Source: Annona cherimola (lineage: Eukaryota; Streptophyta; Magnoliopsida; Magnoliales; Annonaceae). Taken from it: a stretch of 64,000 nt of DNA. This document shows, piece after piece, positions 46,835-57,912 of the stretch. The notes beneath the pieces were generated by a model, which ran no database searches, had not been told where the DNA came from, and was given only the letters and a program-made list of their open reading frames with translations. The stretch is from assembly GCA_030490835.1 (NCBI GenBank), contig CM059971.1, forward strand, positions 38,860,012-38,924,011, in the 5' to 3' direction. The stretch's first letter is position 1; each line of letters begins with the position of its first letter. Both the position numbers and the translations under genes were made by a program.

Positions 46835-47783
46835 CTTAATCACAACCCTAATTGCAAAAATTCATCAATTCATACATAAATCATAATTACAACTTAAATG
46901 CACTTATATGAGTCCTACTTGGGTATGAGTATTACATCTATGTTCATGGTGCACAAGGAATTAGGTCCACTTTAGAGGTGTAAGCCAACCGATTGTCCCC
47001 CTCTAGTGTGACCAAGTCGCTAAAATAGGCCAAAGGCCGGCGGCGCCCTCCCTGAGATGGGAGTAGTATGATGCGATGGTCTTCTAGCTAGCATACCATC
47101 ATGTGATATTCATATTATGTTGATAATAATGCATTGCATTATTTATGATATACCCATGTTGGGTATGATGTTGGCTATTCAAAAATATTTATACAAAAGA
47201 AAATTTTGCCTGAAAATTATTGCTTGAAAAAAACTATGCAGCTTGCTTACTGAGTTAATACTTACGATTTATTTTCCAAATGCTAATACAGGTACAAGAT
47301 GGTTACAGAGGAAAAGCTCCGGTTTAAATGAAGAACATGTCTCTTGTATGCATTTATATGAAGGGTGATGTATTATGGAATGAATGTTTGCAAAATTGTT
47401 GCATCTATATGGTATTATACGTTATTGATGTGTGAGGTGGATTGAAATATGTCAAATTGTTGAAAAAAATGATGAATAGTCCTATGTATATTTTAATATG
47501 ATAGAAATGTTATGAAAATTTTTATGACTTATGATGAAAATGATGTGTTGAAAATAAACATTAAATGTGTATATCAGGGCTTGATGATGGCCAAAGTGAG
47601 CAATTTGTTGTAAAAATGATTAAGTGCCATAAGATAAACTCCTATGGAGTGGATGATAAATGTATGTGCATGTTAAAAACCCACAATGTGACAAGGCAAC
47701 ATTCCTGTTCACATTTACTAATCAATAAACGATCCCGGGATAAGGCTCATGGTGTGACACTCGGGTTGGGGCGTCATAGAACT

Positions 47784-47795
47784 TGGTATCAGAGC
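47784..47795 (+). other. Primer-binding site of the Tekay-like element
   Basis: TGGTATCAGAGC lies seven bases (TAGAACT) after the LTR end GGGGCGTCA. It matches the initiator-Met tRNA 3' end and proves that the TGTG...CA sequences in this window are LTRs. Confidence 0.92.
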
Positions 47796-47952
47796 ATAGA
47801 TTTGTAAATAGGCATGAAAAACTTACTGGTTATGAAGAATATTATGAAATTATGAAACATATGTGTTATATGTTGATTGTCATGCTATGTGAAGATGATT
47901 TGTATTGCTATGATTGTAAAATATAGCTAACTTGCTATATTTTAAAATGTAG

Positions 47953-48102
47953 ATGGCAAACAAAGGGAAAGCTATAATGAGTCCCGAGGAGATGAGGAGG
48001 GAAATAGATGGTTGGCATTGCAGTAGGGTGTATCTTATAGCACACCCATCTAGCAAAATATCACCACACATACCCTCCACCGCCTATAAAGAAGGAAAAT
48101 GA
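47953..48102 (+). pseudogene. Tekay-like gag, 5' stub
   Basis: An ATG 158 bases after the primer site opens 49 codons (MANKGKAIMSPEEMRREIDG...), with an acidic/basic helix typical of the start of plant gypsy gag, then TGA. Sequence continues to 48162, where the Athila-like element is inserted. The position fits gag, but no diagnostic capsid or zinc-knuckle motif remains, so the identification is by context. Confidence 0.45.
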
Positions 48103-48162
48103 CACTGACCCTTACCTCCACCATACGAGACTAGGTACAATCCAAGAGAGTCCGCTAGTAGG

Positions 48163-49584
48163 TGTTCACAATCTCACCGCAAGTGCACGGGTCGTAGATT
48201 GTAGTATATAAAAATATCGATCCACAGGGAATTCGAGACTAAAAATTTTGCTTTTAAACACTTTCTCGTCGGATTTAATGGATTAGAAAAGTTGAAAGAG
48301 GATGTAGTAAATTAAATGAAAAAGACATAGGAAATTAGGAAGAGAAAATAAAATATAAATTAGAATGATTTGAGAAAATGAGAGTGTAAGTATCTAGGGT
48401 CTAGGATTTCACATGCGTCTTTTGCAATGGGTAGTGGTATAATTATTTACTCTGGATATTGTTTGTTAAAGGAGACAGACCCTAATTTATCCTTGCACTT
48501 TCTCTCGAAACCTACAAGGCGTATTCTAATTTTCTTAACCACCTATTCTCATGAGATTAAGTTAATTAGAATCCATTAAGTTCTGTGGCTTGTTCATGGA
48601 ATTCCTCAAGGTCATCATGCCTATTCTCATGGTCTTAGATTTCTAGGTTTAATATCTTGATTATCGTACATTAGATTTCCACCTCTCGGTTCCATCACAT
48701 AATATATGGAATTATGCTAAAGTACGGGCCAATGTACAAAGCAAGCGTTAAAATCACAATATATTAAATTAACAACAATATCCATCATAAATAAATTAAC
48801 ATCCACACCACGCTACATTGTACGCATGCTACATCCTAAACCCTAGATTAAGGATTTAGCCCAGCATGTTCAAGTCCAACAGAGAATTAACATAACGTCT
48901 CATCTTAAACAAGACAATAAAAACAAAGAAAAGAAAAACTTATTGGTTTGGAGCCGGGGCACCACCTGTTCGGCGCCTAGGCGCCAACATGCTAGAAACC
49001 TATTGATTGAGTGTGTTCGTAACTTACTTGAAGGTGGGGAAATGGCGTCGGGGTGCCCCTATCTGGCGCCTAGGTGCCAACTCTCTGAATGATTTGCGAC
49101 TTGAAAAATCCTCCTGGAACACCTGTATGACCATGCCATGGCGCCTAGGCGCTAACTCCCTAGAAGCAATTCTACCTTGTGATCCCCAAAATCCTTTCGG
49201 ACTTTTCAGCATGTTGGTGAAGTGGCGCCTAGGTGCCAACTCTCTGGAAGCAGACTGAAATGTGGTGTTGGAGATTCTGGCATGGGCTTGTAGGGTGGCG
49301 CCTAGGTGCCGACACCCTTGCTTGCTTTGGTTTCTCTTTTCTTCCATCCATCGAGCTCTTAAGTGTTCCCTATTTCTTCTTGTCCGAATTCCCTTAGACA
49401 AAAGAATGGAATGAAATTTCAAACCAAAAGATTATAAAAGTTATTAAATATCTTAAAATTCATGTTCAACACCTAATTGATGCAAAAATCACTTTTTAAA
49501 CCAAATTTCATATTGAACTCAAATAATTCCCCATAAAATTGGTATAAAATGCCCACATAATATACTGTTAATTTCCAATTATCA
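48163..49584 (-). repeat. 3' LTR of the Athila-like element
   Basis: Plus-strand TGTTCACAATCTCACC at the left and TTCCAATTATCA at the right, i.e. TGATAATTGGAA...GATTGTGAACA on the minus strand, 1,422 bases. The inner border is set by the polypurine tract AAGTGTGGGGGTATT next to it. It includes five copies of a GGCGCCTAGGCGCC palindrome at 48974-49312. ORFs in this LTR on both strands are by-products of the repeats. Confidence 0.85.
48974..49312. repeat. Palindrome array GGCGCCTAGG(C/T)GCCAAC, about 80-base spacing
   Basis: Five copies near 48974, 49064, 49140, 49223 and 49295, each followed by (C)TCTCTxxAA or a close variant. The core GGCGCCTAGGCGCC is self-complementary; changes are mostly C to T in the right arm. 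Confidence 0.88.
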
Positions 49585-51121
49585 AATACCCCCACACTTA
49601 AACTTTTGCTTGTCCTTAAGCAAATACAAAGGAATTCAAGAACACATTGTAAAATTTCAAAACTTTGAACGAAATGCGAAAATAAATGTTTAGCCACTCA
49701 TTTAGTGAGAGTATTAAACTAAAATTTTTGAAATATGATACTCTTTGAAAATCTCAGTCAACAATCCCTTCTCACATGACTAATACTGTGTACCCTTTCG
49801 CCCATTTTTCTTTCAATCATTAAGAGTTCTAAAACTCCCGAAATAAACTTCTAACTATCAGGCATCTTCCCCTTTTATCTGGTTATTCAATGCACACATT
49901 CAATAATTCAAGTAATAGTAGTAATGCAGAAAATATCAGTCAAATTATCTCATATACACCTCATCAAAATTTAAAATCTTCTCTACCAACTCAATTAGCC
50001 AATTCATAGGATCATAAGGACTTAATAGGACAATGGTCAAGTTTGGCACAAGAGATAAAGTTTTGAACATTTCCAAAATTTAAACCATCTCCACATGGCT
50101 TTGAGCCTCATTTTACAACAGGAAATAATGCTACCCCCCACACTTAGTGCTTTTATTCTTTTCCAAGCCTGTTCTTATCCTTGGTTTAGCTCTTTTTCTA
50201 AAAAAATCAAGTCCGGCAATAACTCCCCTCACCATATTTCAGGGTATCTAGGAAGTTATTTTCATTAATTGCACAAGCTGTGAGGTTAAACCTTGTTCCC
50301 ATTTTACTTTTAGCTCAAAATTCAATGTCAAAGTTGGTTCAACTAGGTGGGAATCGAGGTTTAGAAAAAATTGAAGTCCAAGTTTAATGGGGGTAAACAA
50401 CTATTATACTTTCAAAGATAGGCTCGTCATGAAGAAAATGCCTTAATCATGTCCACCATGAATTGGTTAGATTGAGTTTTGTCCTTGAAATTTTCTTTTA
50501 TGTATATGGGAAAAACTACCTTTTTGGATGACAATTGTGTGTATTACAAATAACCTTTGATAAATTAGAGATGATTACTCCGATTTTGAAAGAAAACAGA
50601 ATTGGTTCCTAGGTATATCAGATTCATCAAATGATTCAGGACAAAAATCCAAGTATTTTCAAAGAGTACATGTTTAAAACAAATTTAACCTTTCACCATG
50701 GTTCAGCTCTTTTTGTCATTCAAAGATTTTGAAATTCCAAATGTGGTTTTCTTATAAGACGTACAAGAGTTCAAAGTGGGGTCTAGATCAATCCAATGGC
50801 AAGATTTACCCAAAATTTTCAAAAATTATAACAAAACATATCATCATCATGGTAATGTAATGAAAGAATTCAAAGAAAATTAATACAATGCATTCACCCC
50901 CACACTTGAAATTGACATTGTCCTCAATGTAAATCATGCCATCAAAATAAAGAGAGATTGTAAAAGATTTGAGATGTTAACTTCCTTTTTTTGGCGAGTT
51001 GAACCAAATTTCCATCCCATGGTACTTTCTTCCAAGTAGGCTCTGAAAGAGGAAAAAGAAAAAGTTCGGGTTGCCTCCCGAGAAGCGCTTGGTTTAAAGT
51101 CGTCAGCCCGACTACAGATTT
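49585..51121 (-). other. Athila-like 3' non-coding segment with three polypurine-like tracts
   Basis: No envelope-like ORF is found where some Athila elements have one. Plus-strand CCCCCACACTT occurs at 49589, near 50134 and near 50897, i.e. AAGTGTGGGGG on the minus strand. The first borders the LTR and is the functional tract; the others may be internal tracts. The remainder is A/T-rich, with nothing recognised. Confidence 0.6.
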
Positions 51122-52468
51122 TCAGTTGGGTGGCGTGGTTTCACAGAAGGAGTAGATGACTCCTATTAGAATGTGATCCCCTGAGAAGTAGGGTTTGAGG
51201 CGCTGCCCATTGACTTTGAATGCTCCCGTCTTTTCACTCCAAATTTCAACAGCTCCATGAGGAAACACTTGTAATACTTTGAATGGTCCCGACCACCTGA
51301 ACTTCAATTTTCCTAGAAACAATTTAAAACGTGAATTAAAAAGCAACACCAGGTCATTAACTTTGATTACCTTCTGCCAGATGTGTTTGTCATGCCAAAA
51401 TTTTGTCTTTTCCTTGTACATCTTTGAATTTTCATAGGCATCGAGTCGAATCTCCTCGAGTTCATCAAGTTGTAGTAAGCGCATTTCTCTTGCAAATTTC
51501 ATATCAAAATTCAAAAATTTGATTGCCCAGTATGCTTTGTGCTGCAGCTCTACAGGCAAATGACATGATTTTCCATAGATAGTCGGAAAGGTGTTGTCCC
51601 AATCGGAGTTTTGAATGCAGTGCGGTATGCCCAAACAGCATCATCGAGTTGCCTTGACCAATCTCGCCGTGATTGGGATACCGTCTTCTCGAGTATGTGT
51701 TTAATCTCGTGGTTCGAGATTTCAGCCTGGCCACTTGTTTGTGGGTGGTATGGGGTGGCGATCTTATGTGTGACCCTATATTTCTTGAGCAGTTGCTCCA
51801 TTTGCTTGTTACAGAAGTGGCTTCCTCCGTCACTTATGATTGATCGTGGTACCCCAAATCTGGTAAAAATATTGTGTTTTAAGAATTTAGCGACCACCTG
51901 TGATTCATTTGTTAGAGAAGCAATCGCCTCCACCCATCTAGTTACGTAGTCAACCACAAGCAGTATGTACTGGTTGTTGAATGAGGATGGAAAAGGTCCC
52001 ATGAAATCCATGCCCCAGACATTGAACGGTTCGACCTCGAGAATGTTTGTGAGTGGCATCTCGTTTTGCTTTAAGATATTTCATGTTCTTTGGCACCTAT
52101 CACAGGTTATTGTAAAAGATCGAGCATCTTTGAACAAAGTGGGCCAGAAGAAACCTGATTGTAGGACTTTTACTGCAGTTTTGGTGGGACCCATATGTCC
52201 GCCGTAGGGTGAAGAATGACAGTGATAAAGAATGCTTTGGATTTCCTCATTTGGTACACATCAGCGAATTAGACTGTTGTCGCATCTCTTGTACAGGTAT
52301 GGGTCCTCCCATATGTAGTATTTCATGTCTGCCATGAATCTATTTTTCTATTGATAGCTGAAATTGGATGGAATTTCTTGACAGACTAAATAATTAACAA
52401 TGTCTCCATACCAAGGCATTGGTATTTCCTTGAGTGCAAGAAAGCACTCGTCGGGGAAATCGTCATTG
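51122..52468 (-). pseudogene. Athila-like integrase (broken)
   Basis: The zinc-binding part lies at about 52060-52260 (minus strand HCHSSPYGGH and CDRCQ, the H-H-C-C finger), with stops near 52065 and 52262. The catalytic core is at 51550-52059: [31 protein letters not shown] and HPQTSGQAE, the D, D and E residues being readable. After PIGTTPFRL a one-base frameshift near 51600 leads into the C-terminal part (51122-51634) with KFWHDKHIWQKVIKVNDLVL and a GPFKVLQVFPHGAVEI fold. The end is FCETTPPN. The N-terminal side begins at the left ATTGG duplication of element F and continues at 59218 beyond it. Confidence 0.9.
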
Positions 52469-52473
52469 ATTGG
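52469..52473. other. Left target-site duplication of element F (ATTGG)
   Basis: ATTGG precedes the TGTTGGTCCC end of F and recurs at 59213-59217. Confidence 0.92.
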
Positions 52474-52812
52474 TGTTGGTCCCGAGCTTATGGCAAAACC
52501 CAAGAGGGGAGGGGTGAATTGGGTTCTTGAAAATTCTTTTCGTAATTAAGACTTAACCCCTTATAATTTCAATCCCCTTGATGAAACGTGATATGAGATA
52601 GAATAAAAGGGTGTAAATGGAATATAAAGATGTAAACAATCAATCCACACAATAGACAACAATATATAGTGGTTCGGGCAACCTTCCATACTCCACTCTC
52701 CCAAGCACACACTCGTTGTGTCTTGGGTTCCACTATTGTATATTCAATACAATCTAGAGCACCCGCTCTCTTCTAGATTCTAGCTCTAGGGGGCATATAC
52801 AACAATCACTTG

Positions 52813-52915
52813 TTGGTAAGACCAACTCCAACCAACCAAGTCTAATCTATTGGTGAGACAAACTCAAACCAATCAAGCAAAACCTGTTAGTGAGACAAAC
52901 TCAAACCAACCCCTT
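52813..52915 (-). repeat. 37-base tandem triplicate in the F LTR
   Basis: TTGGTGAGACAAACTCAAAC followed by CAATCAAG..., with starts at 52813, 52850 and 52887. The same three copies are at 58251, 58288 and 58325 in the other LTR, so the triplicate predates this insertion. Confidence 0.9.
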
Positions 52916-53088
52916 GTTTTGCTTCTTCTTGAATTCGGTCTCCAACACCGATTCAAGACAACAATACAAAATAAATAGATAAAAGAAAAATTACACTTTA
53001 CAACATGTATTCGATAAGCTCCGGAAGCTCCTTGTCATGTGCAGATGAAAATCTTGAAAACATACTTGGAAGTTGTGGCACTTGAAGC

Positions 53089-54866
53089 TGTTGGAAACAA
53101 TACTTAAAACAAAATAAATTGACCAAAGCATATGTTTTGATGATTAAACAACACAATTTGAGTAAATCTAAGCTACTAACATGTATTGTGCAAAGTTGTA
53201 TACAAAACAGAACAAGTCAAGTCCCAACCCAAGTCGACTTAGACATCGACTTCAGGCGAAGTCGATCCTGAAGTCGACACCACAAGCAACTTCAAGAGGC
53301 ATTTTTGGATAGCGTTGAAATTGGGGAATTAAACATCTGAAGTCGCAGATGAAGTCGACTCCACTTGCGACTTGAGGCCAAGTTGCAGATGAAGTCGACT
53401 CCAGTATCGACTTGAAGTTGCACTTTTCTCTCCAGCGTTGATTTTGGGGACAACACATCCGAAGTCGCAGTCGAAGTCGACTCCACTTGCGACTTGAGGT
53501 CAAGTGGCAGATAAAGTCGACCCTAGAATCGACTTGAAGTGCTGGCTTCCTCTCAAAGCTTAAATTGTGCAAAAGTCGCAGGCAAAGTCATCAACTTCAA
53601 CATTATAAGGCAGATTCTGAAGCTCAAGATAAAGTGCAAGTTCATTTCAAGATAAAGAAAACTCAAGTTTTTCAAACCTGAGTTTATGAAGACTAATACA
53701 AGCTTAAAGCAAGCAAGGCATATGAATTCATTCCAAATCAAAGATGATTTGTCCATACAAGATTCAAGTTCTCCAAGTTCACAAGATTTGAAGCCAATCC
53801 AAGACAAATAAAGCCTCTAGTATTGAAGGACAAGAAAAGGAAAGAAGTTAAGCAAGCAAGAATTATATCCACAAAAATCAAACTGACTTGGCACAAGAAA
53901 ATAGTCAAGTCGCACCCCAAGTCGACTCCAAGGTCGACTTGAGGCCAAGTCTAAAACTAAGTCGACCAAGAAGACAAACTTGGAAGCTGAAGAACAGCCG
54001 AAGTCGCACACGAAGTCGACTCCAGCATGCGACTTGGGCGAAGTCGCAGACGAAGTCGACTCCACCTGCGACTTGGAGACGTAACGTTCGAATTTTTGAA
54101 TGTTGGACATTTATTACGCGTCAACCAACTCTATAACGTTCAAAATCTTCCCTCCTCTATATATAGACACTCAAGCAAACGTGGATAAACAAAACATAGA
54201 GCCTAAAGAGAGGAAAGAAGTGCAAGCAAGAGCTTTTATTCGCTTTTCTCTACAATTGAGTGATCTATACACTTTCAAAGGAAGAACAAGCTTCAAAGTT
54301 GCGGTTTGCTTCAACAAAATACAATTGGTTGCTTCTACAGATTCTTCCTCAAGCTGAAACTTGCTACACAACTCAGTAAAGTGTAGATCTCCTTTATTTT
54401 CACATTATTGTTTGTTTTTAGTGCTTGGTTTGAGTTTGGTGATTCAAACCAAGACATTGCAAGTAGAGTTGTGATTGGAGTGTAACTCATCACCTACTTG
54501 TGCTGATTGTATATGCCCCCTAGAGCTTGAATCTAGAAGAGAGCAGAGGCTCTGGTTGTATATGCCCCTTAGAGCTAAAATCTAGAAGAGAGCGGAGACT
54601 CTAGTTGTATTCACAGAATACATAGTGGAACCCAAGTCACAAGGGTGTGTGAGCTTGGAAGAGTGGAGTAGGGAAAGGTTGCCCGAACCACTATAAATCT
54701 TGTCTACTGTTTTTCTTTATTGCTTTCATTATCTTATTGCTTTCTATTTATTACAATCTAAGGGATTAAAACTCTAAAGGGTTTAAGTTTTGATTTACCG
54801 AAGAATTTTTCAAGAACCCAATTCACCCCTCCCCTCTTGGGTTTTTCCATAAACTCGGGACCAACA
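53089..54866 (+). mobile_element. E-family Sirevirus solo LTR
   Basis: TGTTGGAAACAATAC at the start, GGGACCAACA at the end, 1,778 bases, with perfect GAAGC duplications at 53084-53088 and 54867-54871. The uninterrupted F LTR reads CACTTGAAGCTTCAATAG at the same point (58518-58535). It resembles the E LTRs: ATGTTTTGATGATTAAACAA, the GTCGAC block, the TATATATA box, and the AGAGCTxxAATCTAGAAGAG pair. No internal sequence is present. Confidence 0.93.
54158..54165 (+). promoter_or_regulatory. TATA box of the solo LTR
   Basis: TATATATA in CTCCTCTATATATAGACACTCAAG, as in the E LTRs. Confidence 0.6.
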
Positions 54867-55538
54867 GAAGCTTCAATAGTTGTTCAAATAACTTCAACAC
54901 ACTTGAATATTAGAAAATGAAAGCCCAACTTGTGTTTTCCTCTTTCTTTCCTCCTTCTCTCTTCTCTTCATGTTCATATATCAATGGTATATATAGAGGA
55001 AATATGATCTAGCCGTTTGGAGTAGAGGTTCACGTGCATCTAGAGCTCCAACGTTCGGATTTTCGACCGTTACGAGTTGAAGTCGCAAGTGGAGTCGACT
55101 TCGGATGGGTGAAGTCGACTTGGGATGCGACTTCGTCTTATTAAAACTTACTGTCTAGAATTTTGCCTTCGAAGTTGCAGGTGAAGTCCACTTGGGTCTG
55201 GGACTTCACCCAAGTCGCAAGTGAAGTCGACTTGGGTTGAGACTTCACTTTGTTGTCTGTCCGAAGTTGCAGGCGAAGTCGACTTGGGTCTGGGACTTCA
55301 CCCAAGTCGCAAGTGAAGTCGACTTGAGCTGAGACTTCACTTTGCTGAACTTGCAATTCATGAACTTGAACTATTGAAACTTAAAATATTTCACATTTTC
55401 ATTTTCATACACATAATTAGAGACAAGATATCTGAGAACACTTAGACAAATTTATTAGATTCTTTTTAATGATATTTCAATTATTTGTTAATCATCAAAA
55501 TCAAATTAATCATTCTTAAAGCAAGCATATGATCAACA

Positions 55539-56095
55539 ATCTCCCCCTTTTTGATGATTGACAAAACTTAATTGAAATATCATCCCTTCTCAAATGAATC
55601 ACAGATATGTCTACATGAAGATCATGATATTTATCAATAAGCGCAAAAATAATATATATTCTTTTCATATAGATGAAAATACTTCTCCCCCTAAGTTATA
55701 TGCAATATTATTCTCTTTTCTTAAGATATTTTCATACTACACTCTCTCCCCCTTTTTGTCAATCAACAAAAAAGGTAGCACAAATGGGCATATAAAATAG
55801 GTAGCACAAATAAAATAGGTTCATACTACACTCAGTCCCCTTTTTTTCATACAAATCATTCATTTTGAGTCAAGCATATGATTTATAATATGACTATGGT
55901 ATCACTTGTTTATTAATTTCTTTAGAAGAGCAACATACCTTTACTTACCTTTGATGAAAGTTATCATTACTATTTTGCTCAATTCCCCCTTTCGTTTGTA
56001 ATTCATGCTCCTTCATTCTCTAGATGACTTTGTACTTATTTGAAATAAAAATCTACATCACAAATATGATATCTTCTTTCCTTTTGGTACCCGTG
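55539..56095 (-). other. Sirevirus F 3' segment with repeated polypurine tracts
   Basis: Minus-strand AAAAAGGGGGAGAT touches the LTR at 55539-55552, and TTGACAAAAAGGGGGAGAGA ends near 55744. Further purine runs stand near 55684 and 55985. pol should lie on the gag side of these tracts but is missing. No other feature is seen. Confidence 0.8.
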
Positions 56096-57858
56096 TTATA
56101 GGTCCATGAATGTTAGTACCATAATGCATAGGAACTCAAGAAGACTTGGTTCTACCTTAGATGTGTCTCTTGGCATCCAAACCAATTTAACTCCATTATA
56201 AACCATTTTTCTTGCCTTGCATTGATATATTTTGTGTCCAAACTTATTACAATAATGACACTTGATTCTAACATAGGTTGGAGTACCATGATAGCTCTTT
56301 GATTGCCAAGTAGGTATATTTGTCCATGATTTATCAACAAGCTTCTTAAAATGTCCCATCACATTTGATGTACTAGAAACCTTAATCCAAATAGGAGCAT
56401 TTATTTTATTTAATTTGGCATTAATGTGCGTTACATATCCAAGACCTCTCTTATCAACTTGAGTGGTCATTCTCAAAAATTTCTGCACATTTTCTCCCGG
56501 GTTGGAGAACTTAGCCAACGAATCCTTCAAATTTTGGTTCTCCTTTCTCAATACCTCCACTTCATTCTTCATGGCAATTTTATCATTTTGCAAAGATGCA
56601 TTCTCCTCCGCTAATTTTCCATTTGCAATGGCAATTGTATTGAATTGCCTTTTCTTTTGGGCATATTTGATACCAAGGCTTTTGAATTCATCAAATAATG
56701 AGTCATAAGTTTGTTGTAAATCATTCAACTCATTACATCTAGAACAAACATTAGAAGATGAATAAGAATCAGATGAGCTTACCTCGATATCCGTAGATGC
56801 ATCCAATGTTGACAGTTTCAATTTTCTTGCATTATTACTTTTCTCTTCAAATTTTTAGCAAGTTTTCTTTTCATCTTCTACAATGGCCATGCAGCAAATT
56901 CTTGCCCAATTTACTGCTTCTTCTCCTTCACTTGATGAAGTGCTAGAGCTTGAGGTAGTATATTCCTTTTTAAGCATTCTTCTAGCCTGTCTCTTTGAAA
57001 AGTTTCTCTTAATTTGAATTTCCAAATCATCCGGTGTGGTACATTCGATTTGTATATGTCCAAGACCACCATATTTATAACATTTTAGAAATTCCTTTCT
57101 TCTATTCTTCATTTTCTTCTGTGAGCTAGAATATTCGTATGAACTTGATGTGGATTCACTTGAGCTCTCTTTCATACTTTTGAATGCAATAGACTTTTTA
57201 CTTCTGCGAGATTCTTCTTTCTTGTTTTTAATGAGCTCATGAGACATGAGTGAGCTAATCAAGTCATCTACTTTGAGCTTGTTTAAGTCCTTTGTCTCCT
57301 CAATAGCTGTAACCTTTTGATTCCACGAGTTTGGCAATGCTCTAAGTATCTTCATAACCTGCTCATTTCAGAAATTGGCTTTTCTAGGCCTTTAAGAGCG
57401 TTAGTGATTTTAGAAAATCTAGCGTACATTTCTGAAATAGATTCACCATCTAACATTTAAAGTCTTTCAAAATCACTAACAAGGATATTCCTTTTAGTTC
57501 CCTTTACTTGGGAGGAACCCTCATAAATAGACACCAATTTATCCCATATCTCTTTAGCCGTTGTGCATGAAGAAACTCTATCAAATTCTGTAGCAGTCAA
57601 TGCACAAAATAAGAAGTTCATAGCTTTAGCATTACTTTGGATGCACATAGTTTCTTCTTTTGTCCAAGTGGACGCCTTATCCCCTTTTGATAATGTAATG
57701 CCATCTTGTATGGCTATCCAAGAATTCATATTAGTTGTCATAATGAGTTGTTTCATCCTTAACTTCCAATAAATAAAATTATTTTCATAAAATAGAGGTG
57801 GCCTTAAAAATGATTGGCCCTCGGCAAATGCAGGTACAGAAGTTAAGTAGGTTGCCAT
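56096..57858 (-). pseudogene. Sirevirus F gag, broken
   Basis: The start MATYLTSVPAFAEGQSF corresponds to the C and E gag start. It continues with WKLRMKQLIMTTNMNSWIAI and IYEGSSQVKGTKRNIL (57457-57858), then a stop in the SDFERL region. The middle part is 56855-57355 (ALPNSWNQKVTAIEE; a first zinc knuckle in which the second Cys is Tyr: CYKYGGLGHIQIEC). The last part is 56096-56821, with a coiled-coil stretch (LRKENQNLKDSLAKF) and an intact second knuckle CHYCNKFGHKIYQC. Breaks: TAA near 57458, a frame change near 57360, and a stop near 56855. It aligns over its whole length with the C gags but is clearly a different family. Confidence 0.9.
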
Positions 57859-57898
57859 AGGTCCATAGAAGAGATCACCTCAAATAAAATAGAGGCCT

Positions 57899-57910
57899 GC
57901 TCTGATACCA
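57899..57910 (-). other. Primer-binding site of Sirevirus F
   Basis: Minus-strand TGGTATCAGAGC, two bases inside the 5' LTR boundary at 57913; perfect initiator-Met tRNA match. Confidence 0.93.
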
Positions 57911-57912
57911 CT

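Larger units (their letters stand above)
40439..46936 (-). mobile_element. Tekay-like solo LTR, subfamily B, inverted, with a further insertion
   Basis: Plus-strand ends are TGTGGCGCCCCAGTCC and GAGTATTACA, flanked by TCTAT at 40434-40438 and 46937-46941. Without the nested solo LTR and its duplicated CTTAA, it measures about 3.79 kb. Read on the minus strand it starts TGTAATACTCATACCC and ends GGGGCGCCACA. It contains GCGCCTAGGCGCCAAGTCTC near 42354, the same palindrome that recurs in the Athila-like LTR. No gene is supported in it. Confidence 0.85.
32110..47776 (+). repeat. 5' LTR of the Tekay-like element (subfamily B), with nested solo LTRs
   Basis: Three pieces make up the LTR: 32110-32878, 38684-40438 and 46942-47776, about 3.36 kb in total. 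The joins are defined by GCTAT/GCTGT around 32879-38678 and by TCTAT/TCTAT around 40439-46936. The middle piece (38684-40438) is A/T-rich with GGACGTCC motifs and no gene. The last piece carries the conserved block GACCAAGTCGCTAAAATAGG ... CCGGCGGCGCCCTCCCTGAG (47010-47060). Confidence 0.82.
32110..48162 (+). mobile_element. Tekay/Del-like (Ty3/gypsy) element, 5' LTR and start of internal region
   Basis: The element starts TGTGATACCAAAAAC at 32110. Its 5' LTR is interrupted twice but resumes each time at the duplicated target, ends GGGGCGTCA at 47776 and is followed by an initiator-Met primer site and a gag-like start. The internal region is cut at 48163 by the Athila-like element. Nothing after that can be assigned to it within the window. 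Lineage is inferred from TGTG..CA-type ends, the 3-kb class LTR and the primer site; no pol is visible to prove it. Confidence 0.75.
52474..55538 (-). repeat. 3' LTR of Sirevirus F, interrupted by an E-family solo LTR
   Basis: Plus-strand ends TGTTGGTCCCGAGC and ATGATCAACA. Removing 53089-54866 and one GAAGC copy leaves about 1,282 bases that match 57913-59212 closely. A 37-base triplicate sits at 52813-52915. The GTCGAC block is at 55080-55340. Confidence 0.92.

Noticed and set aside
49024..49422. 132-codon minus-strand ORF and its plus-strand partner (49007-49258) in the Athila-like LTR
   Set aside because: Both are readings of the GGCGCCTAGGCGCC array (RELAPRRH / WRLGANSLE repeats), not a conserved protein.
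51611..52207. Plus-strand ORFs opposite the Athila-like integrase, and 60944-61552 opposite the protease
   Set aside because: Antisense shadows of the true coding strand; no recognisable motifs.
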